Source: Mercurialis annua (lineage: Eukaryota; Streptophyta; Magnoliopsida; Malpighiales; Euphorbiaceae). Taken from it: a DNA stretch of 64,000 nt. How positions within the stretch are numbered: the first letter of the stretch is position 1; each line of letters opens with the position of its first letter. Positions 31,695-42,799 of the stretch are shown here, piece after piece. Location: NCBI RefSeq assembly GCF_937616625.2, contig NC_065571.1, positions 16,618,501 through 16,682,500 on the forward strand, given 5' to 3'. Below the pieces are notes generated by a model. That model saw only the letters and a list, made by a program, of their open reading frames with translations. It searched no databases and was not told the origin of the DNA. The translations under genes were made by a program, and so were the position numbers.

Positions 31695-34600
31695 TTAAGG
31701 GTGTGTAAAAAGCATAATCTTTGCAAGCTCTAGCGCTTTTTGGCGTCCAAAAAATTTCTCGACTATGGCTAGGGCAAACTCCATTGATGTTCCGGGGCCT
31801 CTGCTAGTGATGAGGTTGCCGTCAACTATAACTCTGTTCTCAATTTCACTCTTGTCAGACAGCTTGTCGCACATCGCTGGAAATGCTGTGGCTTTTTTAC
31901 CCTACACAACAAACCATAAAAGATTAACCTCAAAAATGCAGACAAGACGAGTTCAGCTTGGAATTTATATGCAACTGCAGAATGATGAATTTAAGTCCAG
32001 CTATTATTTCAACGGATAATTTCTATCCTCCTCTTCAATTAGATCAAAAATTCATCATTTTCCCATGACTTTTAAATATTAGATAGCTGAAATTCCTTGA
32101 GAACTAAAATCTTGGGGAACATAGGAAAAATAATATTTTTTTACCTAAATTAGACTTAGACTCAATTGCATAGTGCATAGCTCACACTTGGTTAATCAAT
32201 TCAGTCGATAATTCTACTACAGTTCCATTTCTATGCAAAATATCTTCACATATATTATATACTAGAATATCAAATTTATCCTCACCATTAATTTTTATTT
32301 TTGTTAATCCCTCAGTTATAAATATGAGATTAGAGCTGAATAGTTGTCCGAGGACGGTGTCCAGCTCTGTTAACTTCTCAAATGAGAAGAATTTACAATT
32401 AGCATACCATTTAAAATTTAAATCTTTAAAGTTTCTTCTAGACATGCGAAACTGATAAAGGTCTTACAGTTTTGATTATAACCGTAAAAAACCTTCCATG
32501 TCTTGCATGTTTAACAATATTAAAAGTTGGCTCTGTTTAATAAAACTAAAACTGTAAGACCTTTAAGAAAATGACCAACATTCTCTAAATGAATGCGTTA
32601 CGATTATGCAATACATTAGCTCTCAAAAAAGAAAGAAGAACTGAAAAATATCTACAATTTCTCTATATAATGGCAAATCTAAACTTTACCATAAACTCAT
32701 AAACATGTAAGCCTAAATTATTCAACACAGATGGAATCTTTAACAAATCAGGAAGAATTTTTTATTTTATTTTAACAAAAGAGATCCTAATCAGCTCGTG
32801 TGGCCATAATTAATTGCACAGATTGTATTCATAAATTAGTATAGAGAAATGTTGAGGCCAAATAAATTGATTACAGTAAAGGTGATACCTTGAGTAAACC
32901 ATGAGGTTCCAACACTAAAGCTGGAGATGCACATATTGCTCCATATGGCCGATTTGACTCTCTCTGCTTCTTTAGCATGTTAACCAGCTTTTCTGACTTT
33001 GCAAATGCCTCAGCGCCACCCAACCCACCCTGCAGTAGATCAATTATGTAATTAACTCAGCCATTGTGGTAAAAGAAGGAGCTGACACACATAGCAACAG
33101 AACTTACAGGTAAGACAATTAGATCATATGAAAGTTTTGCAGCCTCGTCAAGAAGCACATCTGCCTCCAGTTTAACTTTACGAGAAGCCAGAATTTCTAA
33201 GTTGTCCTCAACAGAGGCCACTATAACATTAGCTTTAGCTCGTCGTAGTATGTCAATGATCATTACAGCTTCCATTTCTTCTGTACCATTTGCTATCGGC
33301 ACAAGAATCTGAAGTAACAAAAGTATACATGAGGGAACAAATTATTTTCCCAAAAGGTTATACAAATGCTGGTAATGGTGCTGTTTCACATCATTGATGA
33401 TATCATAACAAAGTAACACCTAGCATTAAATAAACTGATGTAGAAATCAAATTTGGATTAAAGTATTCTCAGTAGTTCCTTATCATCAATCAGTAATTAA
33501 CATAGCCACAAATTAAGTAGCACGGAAACGGAAATGGAAAACAGAAACAGTTCGAAACAGACACCTAAATTGATATTTTTGAAAAACAAAGGACATAAAA
33601 CGTGTGATAAACATGTAATAATAAAAATATAGGGATATTAATATGAATATTAAAAATTATAAATATAGTAAATTTCAAAAACAAAGTAAATTTTACATAT
33701 TTATGACAATGAAATTAATTATTTAAACATACTTAAAATTTAAGTTAATAACAAATAATAAATTATGTACAAATTTTATTGTTATAATTGCGATGAATAT
33801 TTTAAAGTTCTACAAATGGACATCTAAATTTTATTACTTACCAAAACGGCCAGAATAATTTCCTATAAGTTTTGAGAGTTTCGTTTCTCGAATAGTCTCA
33901 GGAACAGGAAACGCAGCTTTCTCAAAGTTTGCGTGCTTCATTAAAACTGACCTCTACTTTCTAATTTGCAGGAAGGAGCAACAAAAAGAGAACAGCCAAT
34001 TTGCCAACTAGTCAATAATGATTCTGAACCACCTCTATGGGATTCATATCCCAAGCTTAGAACTAAGTTGCCAAGAACCACTAAAGATTAGCATCTTAAG
34101 AATAATTATGTATGTGCACAGTAAATCTCTTTCAATTCATATAGTAGAAGGATTTTTCAATTTGCAACGGAGAAAGAGGTTGATGTTGGACATTTGATTG
34201 CAGCTCGAGTGGATGTAGATGTGTTCAATTGCATGTGCTTTAAGACAACCTCCAACTCACGACTCTCTAACCTACTGGAAATAAGGTCACTCAAGTTACT
34301 GAAGTGTGACTTTACACATTAATAATATGTAATATGCCATGTTGTGCTTTCTCTTATTCAATAAATTTTGTAAGTGCATATTTATGTAATAATAGAGGAA
34401 AATCAAAAAATAAGTTGAGCTAAAAATGCTTCATTTATCTTATTTCATTGATACTTATCTCACGTCTCTCTTTGGGCACAGGGAGTCTGGGAAGGTTAAC
34501 AAAAATCATATTCTGAAACTTACCCGAGGAGCATTGTTAAATGTCCACTCCACTGGGTTTATCTCCTTTATGGTATATTCGTCCCCATGGTTTGCACGCA

Positions 34601-37521
34601 TCACCTGCATAGAAGATAAATATCATGTATAATCAATGTAAAAATTGGACCAAAGGAGCTATTGATTGAGTTGCGTTATTTCTCCTAGGTAAAGGGAATT
34701 GCAAAAAAACAGTCATATAGTCCTTAAAACTCCCAAAAAACAATGATGAATACTCTTATTTAGATTTCTATATTTATTTCAGAAAAAAATTGAAGTAATT
34801 TCAAATGGGTCATTAATTTTGAAGGTAATTTTATTTTTGTGTCTTGAAAGAAGTTGCAAGAGCTTGGCTATGTTATACTATTTATCTAATTTTTGAAGGG
34901 TTTTATTTATAAATGAGGTAATTTTATTTTTGTGTCTTGAAAGAAGTTGCAAGAGCTTGGCTATGTTATACTATTTATCTAATTTTTGAAGGGTTTTATT
35001 TATAAATGAGCTCATTCTGATTCAAGGATCAAGGCCAAAACTAGTCCCCGACTTGAGCAATCCAAAAAGTACAAGTGGCACTTAAAGGTTCACCTTTCAG
35101 CCGTTGTGTACAGAGGATCAGCCATTGTTCATTCAAACAACTTCAGATCACCTTGAAACAACTAAGGGTCAAAAGTTGTTTGGGCTGATTGATTCTTTAC
35201 CTTTTAATCCTGAAAGTATTCTTGTCCGGCCTACAAAGGTGATTTCTTTTCGATACTGACACAACCCATCTTGAAGTTGAGCCAATTGTTGAATATCACC
35301 ATTGGGCTATAGGTGCAAAACTCGCTGCTAATACTATGTTTATCCATCAAGAACCAAATGACTTGCATGCTTCCTACTACTCGGAAATATTCCTTAGTAT
35401 GCCAAAACATAAAGACACTATGATCCGCCATATGATAATGGGATTACGTCCAGCTGTTCTCTCCGTGGGTTTTTTTTTTCATGTGAGAAGGAGTATAGAG
35501 TAAAAAAATTCACTTATTAACGGTCATGACATCATTATTAATTCATACAAGTTGCTATTTTACTAATTTACAGATTCTACATAAGACAAGAAAATGTAGG
35601 ATATAAAGTTCAATAACTGGTTTTTGTTCATATCTGACTTAGCTAGTCATACCACAAATAAGGTCTGTTCAATTTTCCTCAACATTTTTGCATTTGCCCT
35701 GAGGCTCTTCACCATCTAAACCTATGACCTTTCCTCCATTGAGTTAGCAAGTGAAGAGAATAACTTTGACTTACTCTATGCAGCAGTACCTATGACTTAA
35801 TACAATCTTATCTGAATCTATTTCAGTAATTTTCAAAAATTCCATTTTCCCCATATTGCACCTTCTCCTGGTCAAGCAATTAATTATTTTCCAAATTTTA
35901 AAGATCTTTTCCAGGTAGACTGGATTTACCCTCTATACTTCACTTCCATGACCAGCAATTCCCATCGCTACATGTCCTAATACAGATGTTTTAGAAACAT
36001 ACATATGACTGCCCGTGAATTCTCTGTTGAACCGCTTTCAAAATTAGCACTACAAATATTTCCATAGCTTATGCAGTGAGGTTCTCCACACAAATTGTGT
36101 ACTTAAAACCAATCAAATTGAAGTCTTGAACTGCAAATTGTATACCAATTTAAACAATAAACTAAAATTTGCGGAATAGAGTAGTTACCAATGGCCCAGA
36201 AACTTCATTAGCTTTTTCTTTCCCATACAATTGCTCAACCAGTGCAACGGCAAACTCCATCGTAGTACCAGGTCCACGACTTGTCACAACTATGCCATCT
36301 TGCTGTACTCTGGATTCAACAGCCATAGCAGAAGACTGAAGTTGCTCCATAAACGCTGGATAACAAGTAGCCTGTCAAAAACAATAAGACCGCAACAATT
36401 TCAATTCCCACTATAATCCTAACAAGTTTAGGACAGCAGAACATAGTAATACAAAGAATTGGCTACTAAACCTTACTTTCAATCCCTTTAGCACACCCCA
36501 TGAGGCAAACGCCACGGCAGGAGAAGCACAAACTGCAGCATAAAACCGCCCATCTGCAGCCTGCTTCTTTACCATACTTTCCAAAGCTCCACAGTTTTTA
36601 AAATTTGAAGCACCTGGCATCCCTCCCTATATAAATTTATATATATAATCAGAACATAAAACCCAGAACAAACTTGCTCAGAATTAGGGGTGAACAAAAA
36701 TACTGGCCAGACGAGTTAATAGACCGAACCGATGAGTTTTGGTCGGTTCAGTTATAAATTTAGGCTTGGCCGGTTCGATTTTAATATAAAAAATTTGGTT
36801 TTTGGTTATCAATTCGGTTTGAAATTTATATTGTTCAAATTAACTAAACTGACCGAATAAACCAAAAAAATTGATTATTTTTCTAATTTTTTCTCGTACG
36901 TTATTCGGTTTTAACCGAACCAATCAAATTCACAGCCCTATTTGATCGGTTCGGTTTGGCTATAATGTCGATCAGTTAATTCAGTTTGGGGATTGTGGGT
37001 TTGGTTTGGACCGAATGCTCACCCCTACTTGGAATGATGAATAAGCAACACATTTGAACAATTCTTGCAAAATCACCTCATATGTTGCATAATCTCATTC
37101 CTATTAAAAATATGAGAATTTTAATTTAACTAACTAGAAATTATCTCCTCAGAAGTCTGTAAAACGGTAAAAAAAATAGCAGAAAGATGATAAATTACAG
37201 GGAGAGCAATGAGGTCGAAAACGGCGTCGTCTACGGAGAAATCCGAAATGAGAGCATCGGCGACGATCTTAACGCCATGGCAGGCGTCAACTTTGAGCTG
37301 ATTGTTCTCGACGGAGGTGACAGTGACGTCGGCGCCTGATCTCCTTATCACATCAATGGTTACCACCGCTTCCATCGGCTCCGTTCCATTGGCGATAGGC
37401 AGCAACACCTATTGTAAACCAAATGAAAAAAGTAAGAGAATCATAATCTGAAGATGAAAAAAAACTACGTCGTTTTAATAAGATGAAGCGTGTTATTTAC
37501 CTTTTTAGCAGAGGAAGCCAT
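31695..37521 (-). CDS. DJ1A: DJ-1/PfpI tandem-domain protein, DJ1A-like
   Basis: Eight exons (37521-37501, 37408-37199, 36626-36477, 36371-36189, 34604-34524, 33308-33108, 33029-32889, 31901-31695), all phase 0, giving 397 aa. The family is the cytosolic plant DJ-1 proteins (Arabidopsis DJ1A, 392 aa), linked to oxidative-stress protection and glyoxalase-type activity. Starts MASSAKK with no transit peptide. Domain 1: [20 protein letters not shown], the nucleophile-elbow text [12 protein letters not shown] with the conserved Cys, and [16 protein letters not shown]. Domain 2: [52 protein letters not shown]. Both domains keep the acidic Glu after ANGTE and the Cys. The frame is undamaged. Introns carry a hAT MITE, a 93-bp tandem duplication and unassigned relics. 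Confidence 0.95.
32440..32570. repeat. Small inverted repeat in DJ1A intron 7
   Basis: AAAGGTCTTACAGTTTTGATTA and AACTAAAACTGTAAGACCTTT face each other about 70 bp apart, so the RNA could form a hairpin. It could be a short MITE; no target duplication is evident. Confidence 0.55.
33520..33935. repeat. Diverged copy of the GTTTCCG dispersed repeat
   Basis: Text such as CACGGAAACGGAAATGGAAAAC (33522) and the complementary CGTTTCTCGAATAGTCTCAG (33890) resembles the repeats in the CRPK1 introns. It lies in DJ1A intron 5. Borders uncertain. Confidence 0.4.
34824..35010. repeat. Perfect 93-bp tandem duplication in DJ1A intron 4
   Basis: Two head-to-tail copies starting at 34824 and 34917 are identical by eye from GGTAATTTTATTTTTG to TATAAATGAG. 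The identity points to a recent duplication. Confidence 0.92.
35030..35480. other. Coding-like relic in DJ1A intron 4, unidentified
   Basis: Base composition is closer to coding than the surrounding intron, and conceptual translations stay open for long stretches in shifting frames. Examples on the plus strand are [17 protein letters not shown] (about 35160) and [19 protein letters not shown] (about 35320); the minus strand also reads well (35431-35231). I do not recognise a family. Probably a decayed retroelement or gene fragment. Confidence 0.35.
36685..37027. mobile_element. hAT MITE (ACCGAAC family) in DJ1A intron 2
   Basis: 343 bp from TAGGGGTGAACAAAAA to GAATGCTCACCCCTA, with interior GGTCGGTTCAG and ACCGAACC blocks. 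Flanks CTCAGAAT and CTTGGAAT agree at 6 of 8 bases, an eroded 8-bp duplication. Relatives at 42398-42714 and 38578-39180. Confidence 0.78.
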
Positions 37522-37725
37522 TACAGAGAAAGAAAAGCGAGCATTTGTAGTTTTGAAAGGTGGGATTTTGGAAGAGAAGTGAAGAAGAGAGTGAGGGGTT
37601 AGGTGGCAAAATAGTAATGCCATTTTGATTTATCTTTTTTTTATTCTATTAATTATTTCGTTGGAAATAGTAATAATCTTTGAAGAAAAAGCCGACTTAA
37701 CCCTCGAACTTGTATCTAAAAATTA
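37522..37725 (-). promoter_or_regulatory. 5' flank of the DJ1A-like gene
   Basis: About 200 bp between the start codon and a 778-bp MITE. It contains AG-rich leader sequence (GAAGAAGAGAG on the minus strand) and no distinct TATA box. The MITE therefore defines the upstream end of the native promoter. Confidence 0.45.
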
Positions 37726-38503
37726 GGCTAATAATCATCCATGGCCCCTGACTTTAGGGGCACCTTACAACAAACCCCCTGATCTAAAAAAACGATCAGT
37801 AAACCCCCTGATCTTTGTGGCGGCGCTCGTTAAACCCTTTTTGGACGAAAATACTCTGGCGCCGTTTTTTTTGGTCAACTGACATTTAAAAAAAAGACGG
37901 CGCCATGTCAGCTGACACGTCATCAAGAAATCTAAAAAAATTAAAACACCTAAAATACCCCCAAATTTAATTTAAAAAAATAAATAATATCTCAACCCAA
38001 CTCTATCTAACCCAAACCATTCAATCAACCCATCCACAACCGACCCAATCACCGCCGCCCTACCAACCCGCCACCTGACCACTGTCGGAAAATTTTCCAG
38101 TCATCTCGGAGAAGATGACCTGAAAATTTTCCGGCGGTGGTTGGGGTGGCGGCAGTAATTGGGGGTGTTGGTGGTTGGGTTGGTTATTGGGTTAATTAAA
38201 TGGTTTAGATTGAATTGATTTATTTTGTTTTTGTCTTTTTCTAAATTAAATTAGGGGTATTTTGGATGTTTGAAATTTTTAAGGTATTTCACTGACGTGC
38301 CAGTGATGTGGCGCCATCTGATTTTTTTTTTTAAGAATGACAGTTGACTGAAAAAGACGGCGTGAAGGGTATTTTCGTCATATTTTGGGTTTTAGGTGGT
38401 ATAGGTGGCGCCGCCACAAAGATCAAGTACTGATCGTTTTTTTAGATCAGGGGGTTTGTTGTAAGGTGCCCCTAAAATCAGGGGCCATGAGTGATTATTA
38501 GCT
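37726..38503. mobile_element. MULE-type MITE just upstream of DJ1A
   Basis: 778-bp foldback, GGCTAATAATCATCCATGGCC to GGCCATGAGTGATTATTAGCT, arms containing GGGGGTTTGTTGTAAGGTGCC and its complement. TAAAAATTA at 37717-37725 and 38504-38512. Its central part (37980-38290) has GC-rich runs and a CCGGCGGTGG stretch with its own imperfect symmetry. Confidence 0.88.
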
Positions 38504-38513
38504 TAAAAATTAA

Positions 38514-39491
38514 GGGTTGGTTTCATAAAAAATCACAACCTTTACACGACATTTCATTTTAATACGACCTTTAGAAGTAGGGGTGTACAAAATTTACATA
38601 ACCCACCCAAACCAGCCATGTGAAACCAACCCAAACCACTACATTCATTTTAATCATAAACCATTGGGTTATTGAAATTTTATAACCCAACTAAAAGAGT
38701 TTCTTGGTTTATTTGGATTTGTGTGGGTTATATATTATTTAAAGTGCATATACATTTGTTGATTGATTCACCAAGTTTTTTTAAAAAAATTATTTTTTTA
38801 ATATTTTTTTCTGGAAATAAATATTTTTGGAACAATATTTTTAAAAAAAAATTCTGGAAAATTTTTTTTAAAAAAAATATTTTTTTTCTGGAAAAAAAGA
38901 TTTTTAAATTTTTTTTTTGAAAATATTTTTTTTCTGGAAATTTCTTTTTTTTTATTTTAAAAGAAAAAATCAGATTGAAATTTGGGTTTTAAATTTTTCA
39001 TCTAAAGTGATAAAAAGCAAAAAAAAAGTAAGTTAAATAACTCATATAATCCATGTTGGTTTTGAATAACTAAACTAACATAACCCAAATTATTTGGGTT
39101 ATAACCCAAGATAATATTAGAAATTCAGTTTGGGTGGTTATAAGCTCATAACCCAACCAAACTGAATTTGAACACCCCTATTTAGAAGTTGGCATATAAA
39201 ATCATGACCTTTCATTTTCTTTCAAATCTATCATTCTAATGTATTTTTTTGACTAAATTCTTCATCAAACCATTAATTAAATATCCAAATTGTAAATTGA
39301 CATCAAATATTATTATCTTTCGGTTAGAGTATGTAGGATTAATAAATTTTTATTAGAAAAATACACCGAATTTTATTTTGGTGCTAGATTTGAAACAAAA
39401 TAAAAGGTCGTACCTTTAAATGCAAACTTTTAAAGATTGTGATTAAAATGAAACTTCGTGCAAATGTCGTGATATTTTATAGAATTAACCC
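38514..39491. mobile_element. Second MULE-type MITE at the same target, interrupted by a hAT element
   Basis: Arms GGGTTGGTTTCATAAAAAATCA and ATTTTATAGAATTAACCC plus CACAACCTTTACACGACATTTC and its diverged complement. AAAAATTAA at 38505-38513 and 39492-39500. Without the nested element (38578-39180 and one 8-bp duplication) it is about 370 bp. Confidence 0.85.
38578..39180. mobile_element. hAT-type element nested in the MITE
   Basis: 603 bp, TAGGGGTGTACAAAATTTAC to GAATTTGAACACCCCTA, exact 8-bp duplication TTTAGAAG (38570-38577, 39181-39188). Interior rich in AACCCAA / TTGGGTT and a low-complexity A/T tract (38770-38960). No transposase. Confidence 0.88.
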
Positions 39492-39599
39492 AAAAATTAA
39501 AGGCACAAGGTACAAAAAAAAATCTCATAGTTTTTACAAACTTACAGATCAACCTTTTTATTTTCAAGACCTCGATCAGATTTGCTCTTAGATTTCCGG

Positions 39600-40680
39600 G
39601 CTCGTTTGGGCTTGGAATTAGGCCCAGTTTGAACCCAGACGTACGAAATTTAATGGACTTTACTTTTATGCACTGTAATGTGTCATACCCGATATAATCC
39701 AGACTCCAAAATCAAAAAATGTAACATAAAGTATAAACCAGGCCCATGAGCCCACAACCGGCGAACTCAGCCACTTCCACACAGAGTTCTGGGTCAACCC
39801 AAACTCGGAATCGACCCCAGTTTAAACCAATAGAACCATATCGACGAGATGGACAATTTATATGTTCTACCCGAGAACCAATTTTGACCACACCGATGGT
39901 CAAATACGCGCGAGTGCTAGGCACTCAAAAGTCAACAAGGTTTAAAAGTATTCCTCACCTTGTATAGATATCAACTGCCCATGAGCACGTCTAAAATGTT
40001 TACAACTTTCCAAAGGCATGTCAATCCAGTATTAACAGGCTAAAAGATTAACCATGTTAATTAATTAGCAATTAAATCAATTCCAGCTAATCACCTAGAC
40101 ATCTTAGGGTTGCATGTAAAATGTAATTATAGGTTGTATAGGATTTCAAGAATCACCTAATAAAATCAATCAAACTTAGACTTCTGGTTTATGCTTTATG
40201 CATGTAAATTGATCCAGACCATCTATTAGATGTATGCTTGGGGGTAACTGCTATTTGTCTCAAATTCTAGTCCAGATTGAGTCATATGCGAGTCTATGTG
40301 TTTACACGCTTTTAGACTTGTTTATATTCTAGCATTATATCATGTGGGCTGTTTTTTTATGTTTAGATGAGATATCCAGATATTTCATGTAAATATTCAG
40401 AGTTTTCGATAAGCCAATTACAAGAGTTTTGGTAATGTCCAACAACCCGGTCTTTTGGTCCGGCTTACGATAATCTCACCATAAGCGAGTGAGGTTATCC
40501 AGTCGGTATAAAAGGCATTCCTAACTGAGTCTCAGTTGCCCCCGAGCGTTGGTTTCTTTGTAGGTTTTGTATGTTGTATGTTATCCGCGAAGCTAGCTAC
40601 GGGTTTCGGTACTATCATACCCATACCCAAGCGCCAGTCATGATCTCTGATTTTGGGTCGTGATAAATTATTTTCAAAAG
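39600..40680 (-). repeat. Dispersed repeat X, minus-strand copy
   Basis: Reverse complement of the family at 10140-10814, sharing AATGCCTTTTATACC, CTCGCTTATGGTGAGATTA and TTGATTGATTTTATTAG blocks. On the minus strand the near side begins TATCACGACCCAAAATCAGAG, recalling the TGTCACGACCC unit. Non-coding. Confidence 0.68.
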
Positions 40681-41067
40681 ACTACAAATTTTTAAAATAA
40701 AATAATTATACAAAGAAAAAAAAGTAACAAGCCAATTTTCGGCCATAACAATAATTTTGATAGGAGAAAAAATAAATTGTCAGGGGAATTATTTTGACAA
40801 GGAAAAAAAAATTGTTGAGGCAATAATTTTGACAAAGCAAAACATGTTATCAGGTCATTAATTTTTACAAGTTGGGACAAAACTCTTACAGATTTTGAAC
40901 TTATAGTTTTTTTAATCCGATGGATAGATTTTCGTATTATTTAAACCCTCGGATGAGATTTTACAACTATTTAAACCTTATTATAAATTTTATTATAAAT
41001 CATGCAACCCATAACATCTAAAAAAGTACAACAGTCTAAACTTTATTGTGCTATTTTTTTATTAAAA

Positions 41068-42400
41068 ATGAATTATAACTCTGGAGGTCCTTCTAATTTT
41101 CAGTTTCATAGTTCATCTTCATCTTCTTCAGATTATAATGATGCTATTGATGATGAAGAAAAAGTCTTATATAATATGATGCAAAACAATATTGAGATGG
41201 TTCAATATGTTCTCGACGAACATAATAGGGGTGCTTCATATGGCGGCTCTGTTCCAGGTCATATAGTGATCAATCGTGACCGTGAAGTCGCTGAACGTAA
41301 TTTATTTAACGATTATTTTTCTGATAATCCACGATACAATGAGGAAATGTTCCGCCGACGATATCAAATGTCGAGAAATCTATTCTTTCGTATAACAGGT
41401 TCAGTTAAAGGTCATGATCATTATTTTCATCAACGCCGTGATGGTCTCGGTAGACTTGGATTATCAACTCTACAAAAAAAACAACGGCCGTATTTCGGAT
41501 GTTCGCTTATGGTTTTCCTGCAGATGCTACCGATGAGAATATTAAAATTGGTGAGTCAACGACAATTGAAATAAGAGATTTTATCGTGATATTAATGAGA
41601 TGTTTTCGGATCGTTATCTCAGATCACCTAACACTAATGATATTGCAAGACTTCTTTATATTGGAGAACAATGTGGCTTTCCAGAAACGTTGGGTAGTTT
41701 AAATTGCTTGCATTAGAAATGGAAAAATTATCCTACTGCTTGCGCCGGACAATTTGCAGGGCGTTCTGGATCACCAACTATTAATCTTGAAGCAGTAGCG
41801 GATTATGATTTATGGATATGGCATGTATATTTTGGTATGCTTGGCACGAACAATGATATTAATGTGTTAGAATCGTCGCATTTGTTCAGTAACCTCGCTC
41901 AAGGCATTGCTCCTCCCGCTAATTATGTTATTCATGGAAAAAAATATGATATGGGATATTATTTAGCTGATAGTATGTATCCAAAATGGTCCACTATTGT
42001 GCAAACTATCCATGATCTGCGTGGTCTAAAAAAATATTTTGCAACAAACAAGAGGCATGTAGGAAAGATGTGGAGCGTGCTTTTGGCGTTTTGCAATTGT
42101 TCCCGGACCTACACGTTTTGGAAAAAACCTGTGTTGCATGATATAATGAATGTATGCATTACCATGCACAATATGATAATCGAGGATGAATGTGATCTTG
42201 GTGCTCCGATAACCAATGCGATAGAAATGTCGGAACCAGTGGTTGAAATGGAATTAAATGGACATGTTCGGTTCCAACAGTTTCTTGCTCAACATAAACA
42301 AATCAAGAATAAAGATTCCCACATTGCATTCTGTAATGATTTAATTGAGTATTTATGGGAGCGATTTGTTGGCGCAGCGAGACGCGAGGGTCCGAATTAG
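41068..42400 (+). pseudogene. PIF/Harbinger (ALP1-like) transposase, frameshifted
   Basis: DDE nuclease-type transposase of the plant Harbinger family. N-terminal part from ATG 41068 (MNYNSGGPSNFQFH, Ser-rich) with FRRRYQMSRNLFFRI; a frameshift near 41480 leads to MFAYGFPADATDENIKIGES; another leads to the catalytic domain: TINLEAVADYDLWIWH (first Asp), GTNNDINVLESSHLF, YYLADSMYPKW (second Asp). The DVERAFGVLQ block with the catalytic Glu (about 42075) is in a different frame from its flanks. It ends at a TAG contributed by an inserted hAT MITE. At least three frameshifts make it non-functional. Confidence 0.9.
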
Positions 42401-42714
42401 GGGTGTGCAAAACCGAACCGAAACCGAAAAACCGAACCGAACCGACAAATTCGGTTCGGTTCGGTTTGAGATTTCAAAGAAATTTCGGTTGGTCGGTTCG
42501 GTTCGGTTTTGAGTTAAAAAATATTTCAGACAGATTTCTATGTAAACCGAACCGAAATAACCGAACCGAACCGAAATAACCGACCGAACCGACTGGTTCG
42601 GTTCGGTTCGGTTTGAATTTTTTTCTTTTCCTAAAATTTCGGTTCGGTTCGGTTTTTAAAAAAGACCAAAATTCGGTTCGGTTCGGTTCGGTTTGAACCG
42701 AATGCACACCCCTA
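42398..42714. mobile_element. hAT MITE at the end of the transposase frame
   Basis: 317 bp, TAGGGGTGTGCAAAACCG to GAATGCACACCCCTA, interior made largely of ACCGAACCGAAC and its complement. Exact 8-bp duplication GTCCGAAT (42390-42397, 42715-42722). Its first three bases act as an in-frame stop. Confidence 0.9.
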
Positions 42715-42799
42715 GTCCGAATCATATATTTCAATTCAAAATCGAAATTCCAACAATCTGGATCCTAATGTTGATCATATCAACAACAAATGGATCGTC

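Noticed and set aside
32182..32445. An 87-codon minus-strand frame in DJ1A intron 7
   Set aside because: No family recognised, no splice connection to the gene, and composition like the surrounding intron. Kept only as intron sequence.
38672..38920. An 82-codon Phe/Lys-rich frame
   Set aside because: Low-complexity A/T tract inside a nested hAT element.
39712..39967. Overlapping frames on both strands
   Set aside because: They are located in dispersed repeat X and not conserved in its other copy at 10140.
42355..42734. Open frames on both strands made of NRTEPK-like text
   Set aside because: They translate the ACCGAAC repeats of a hAT MITE and are not genes.
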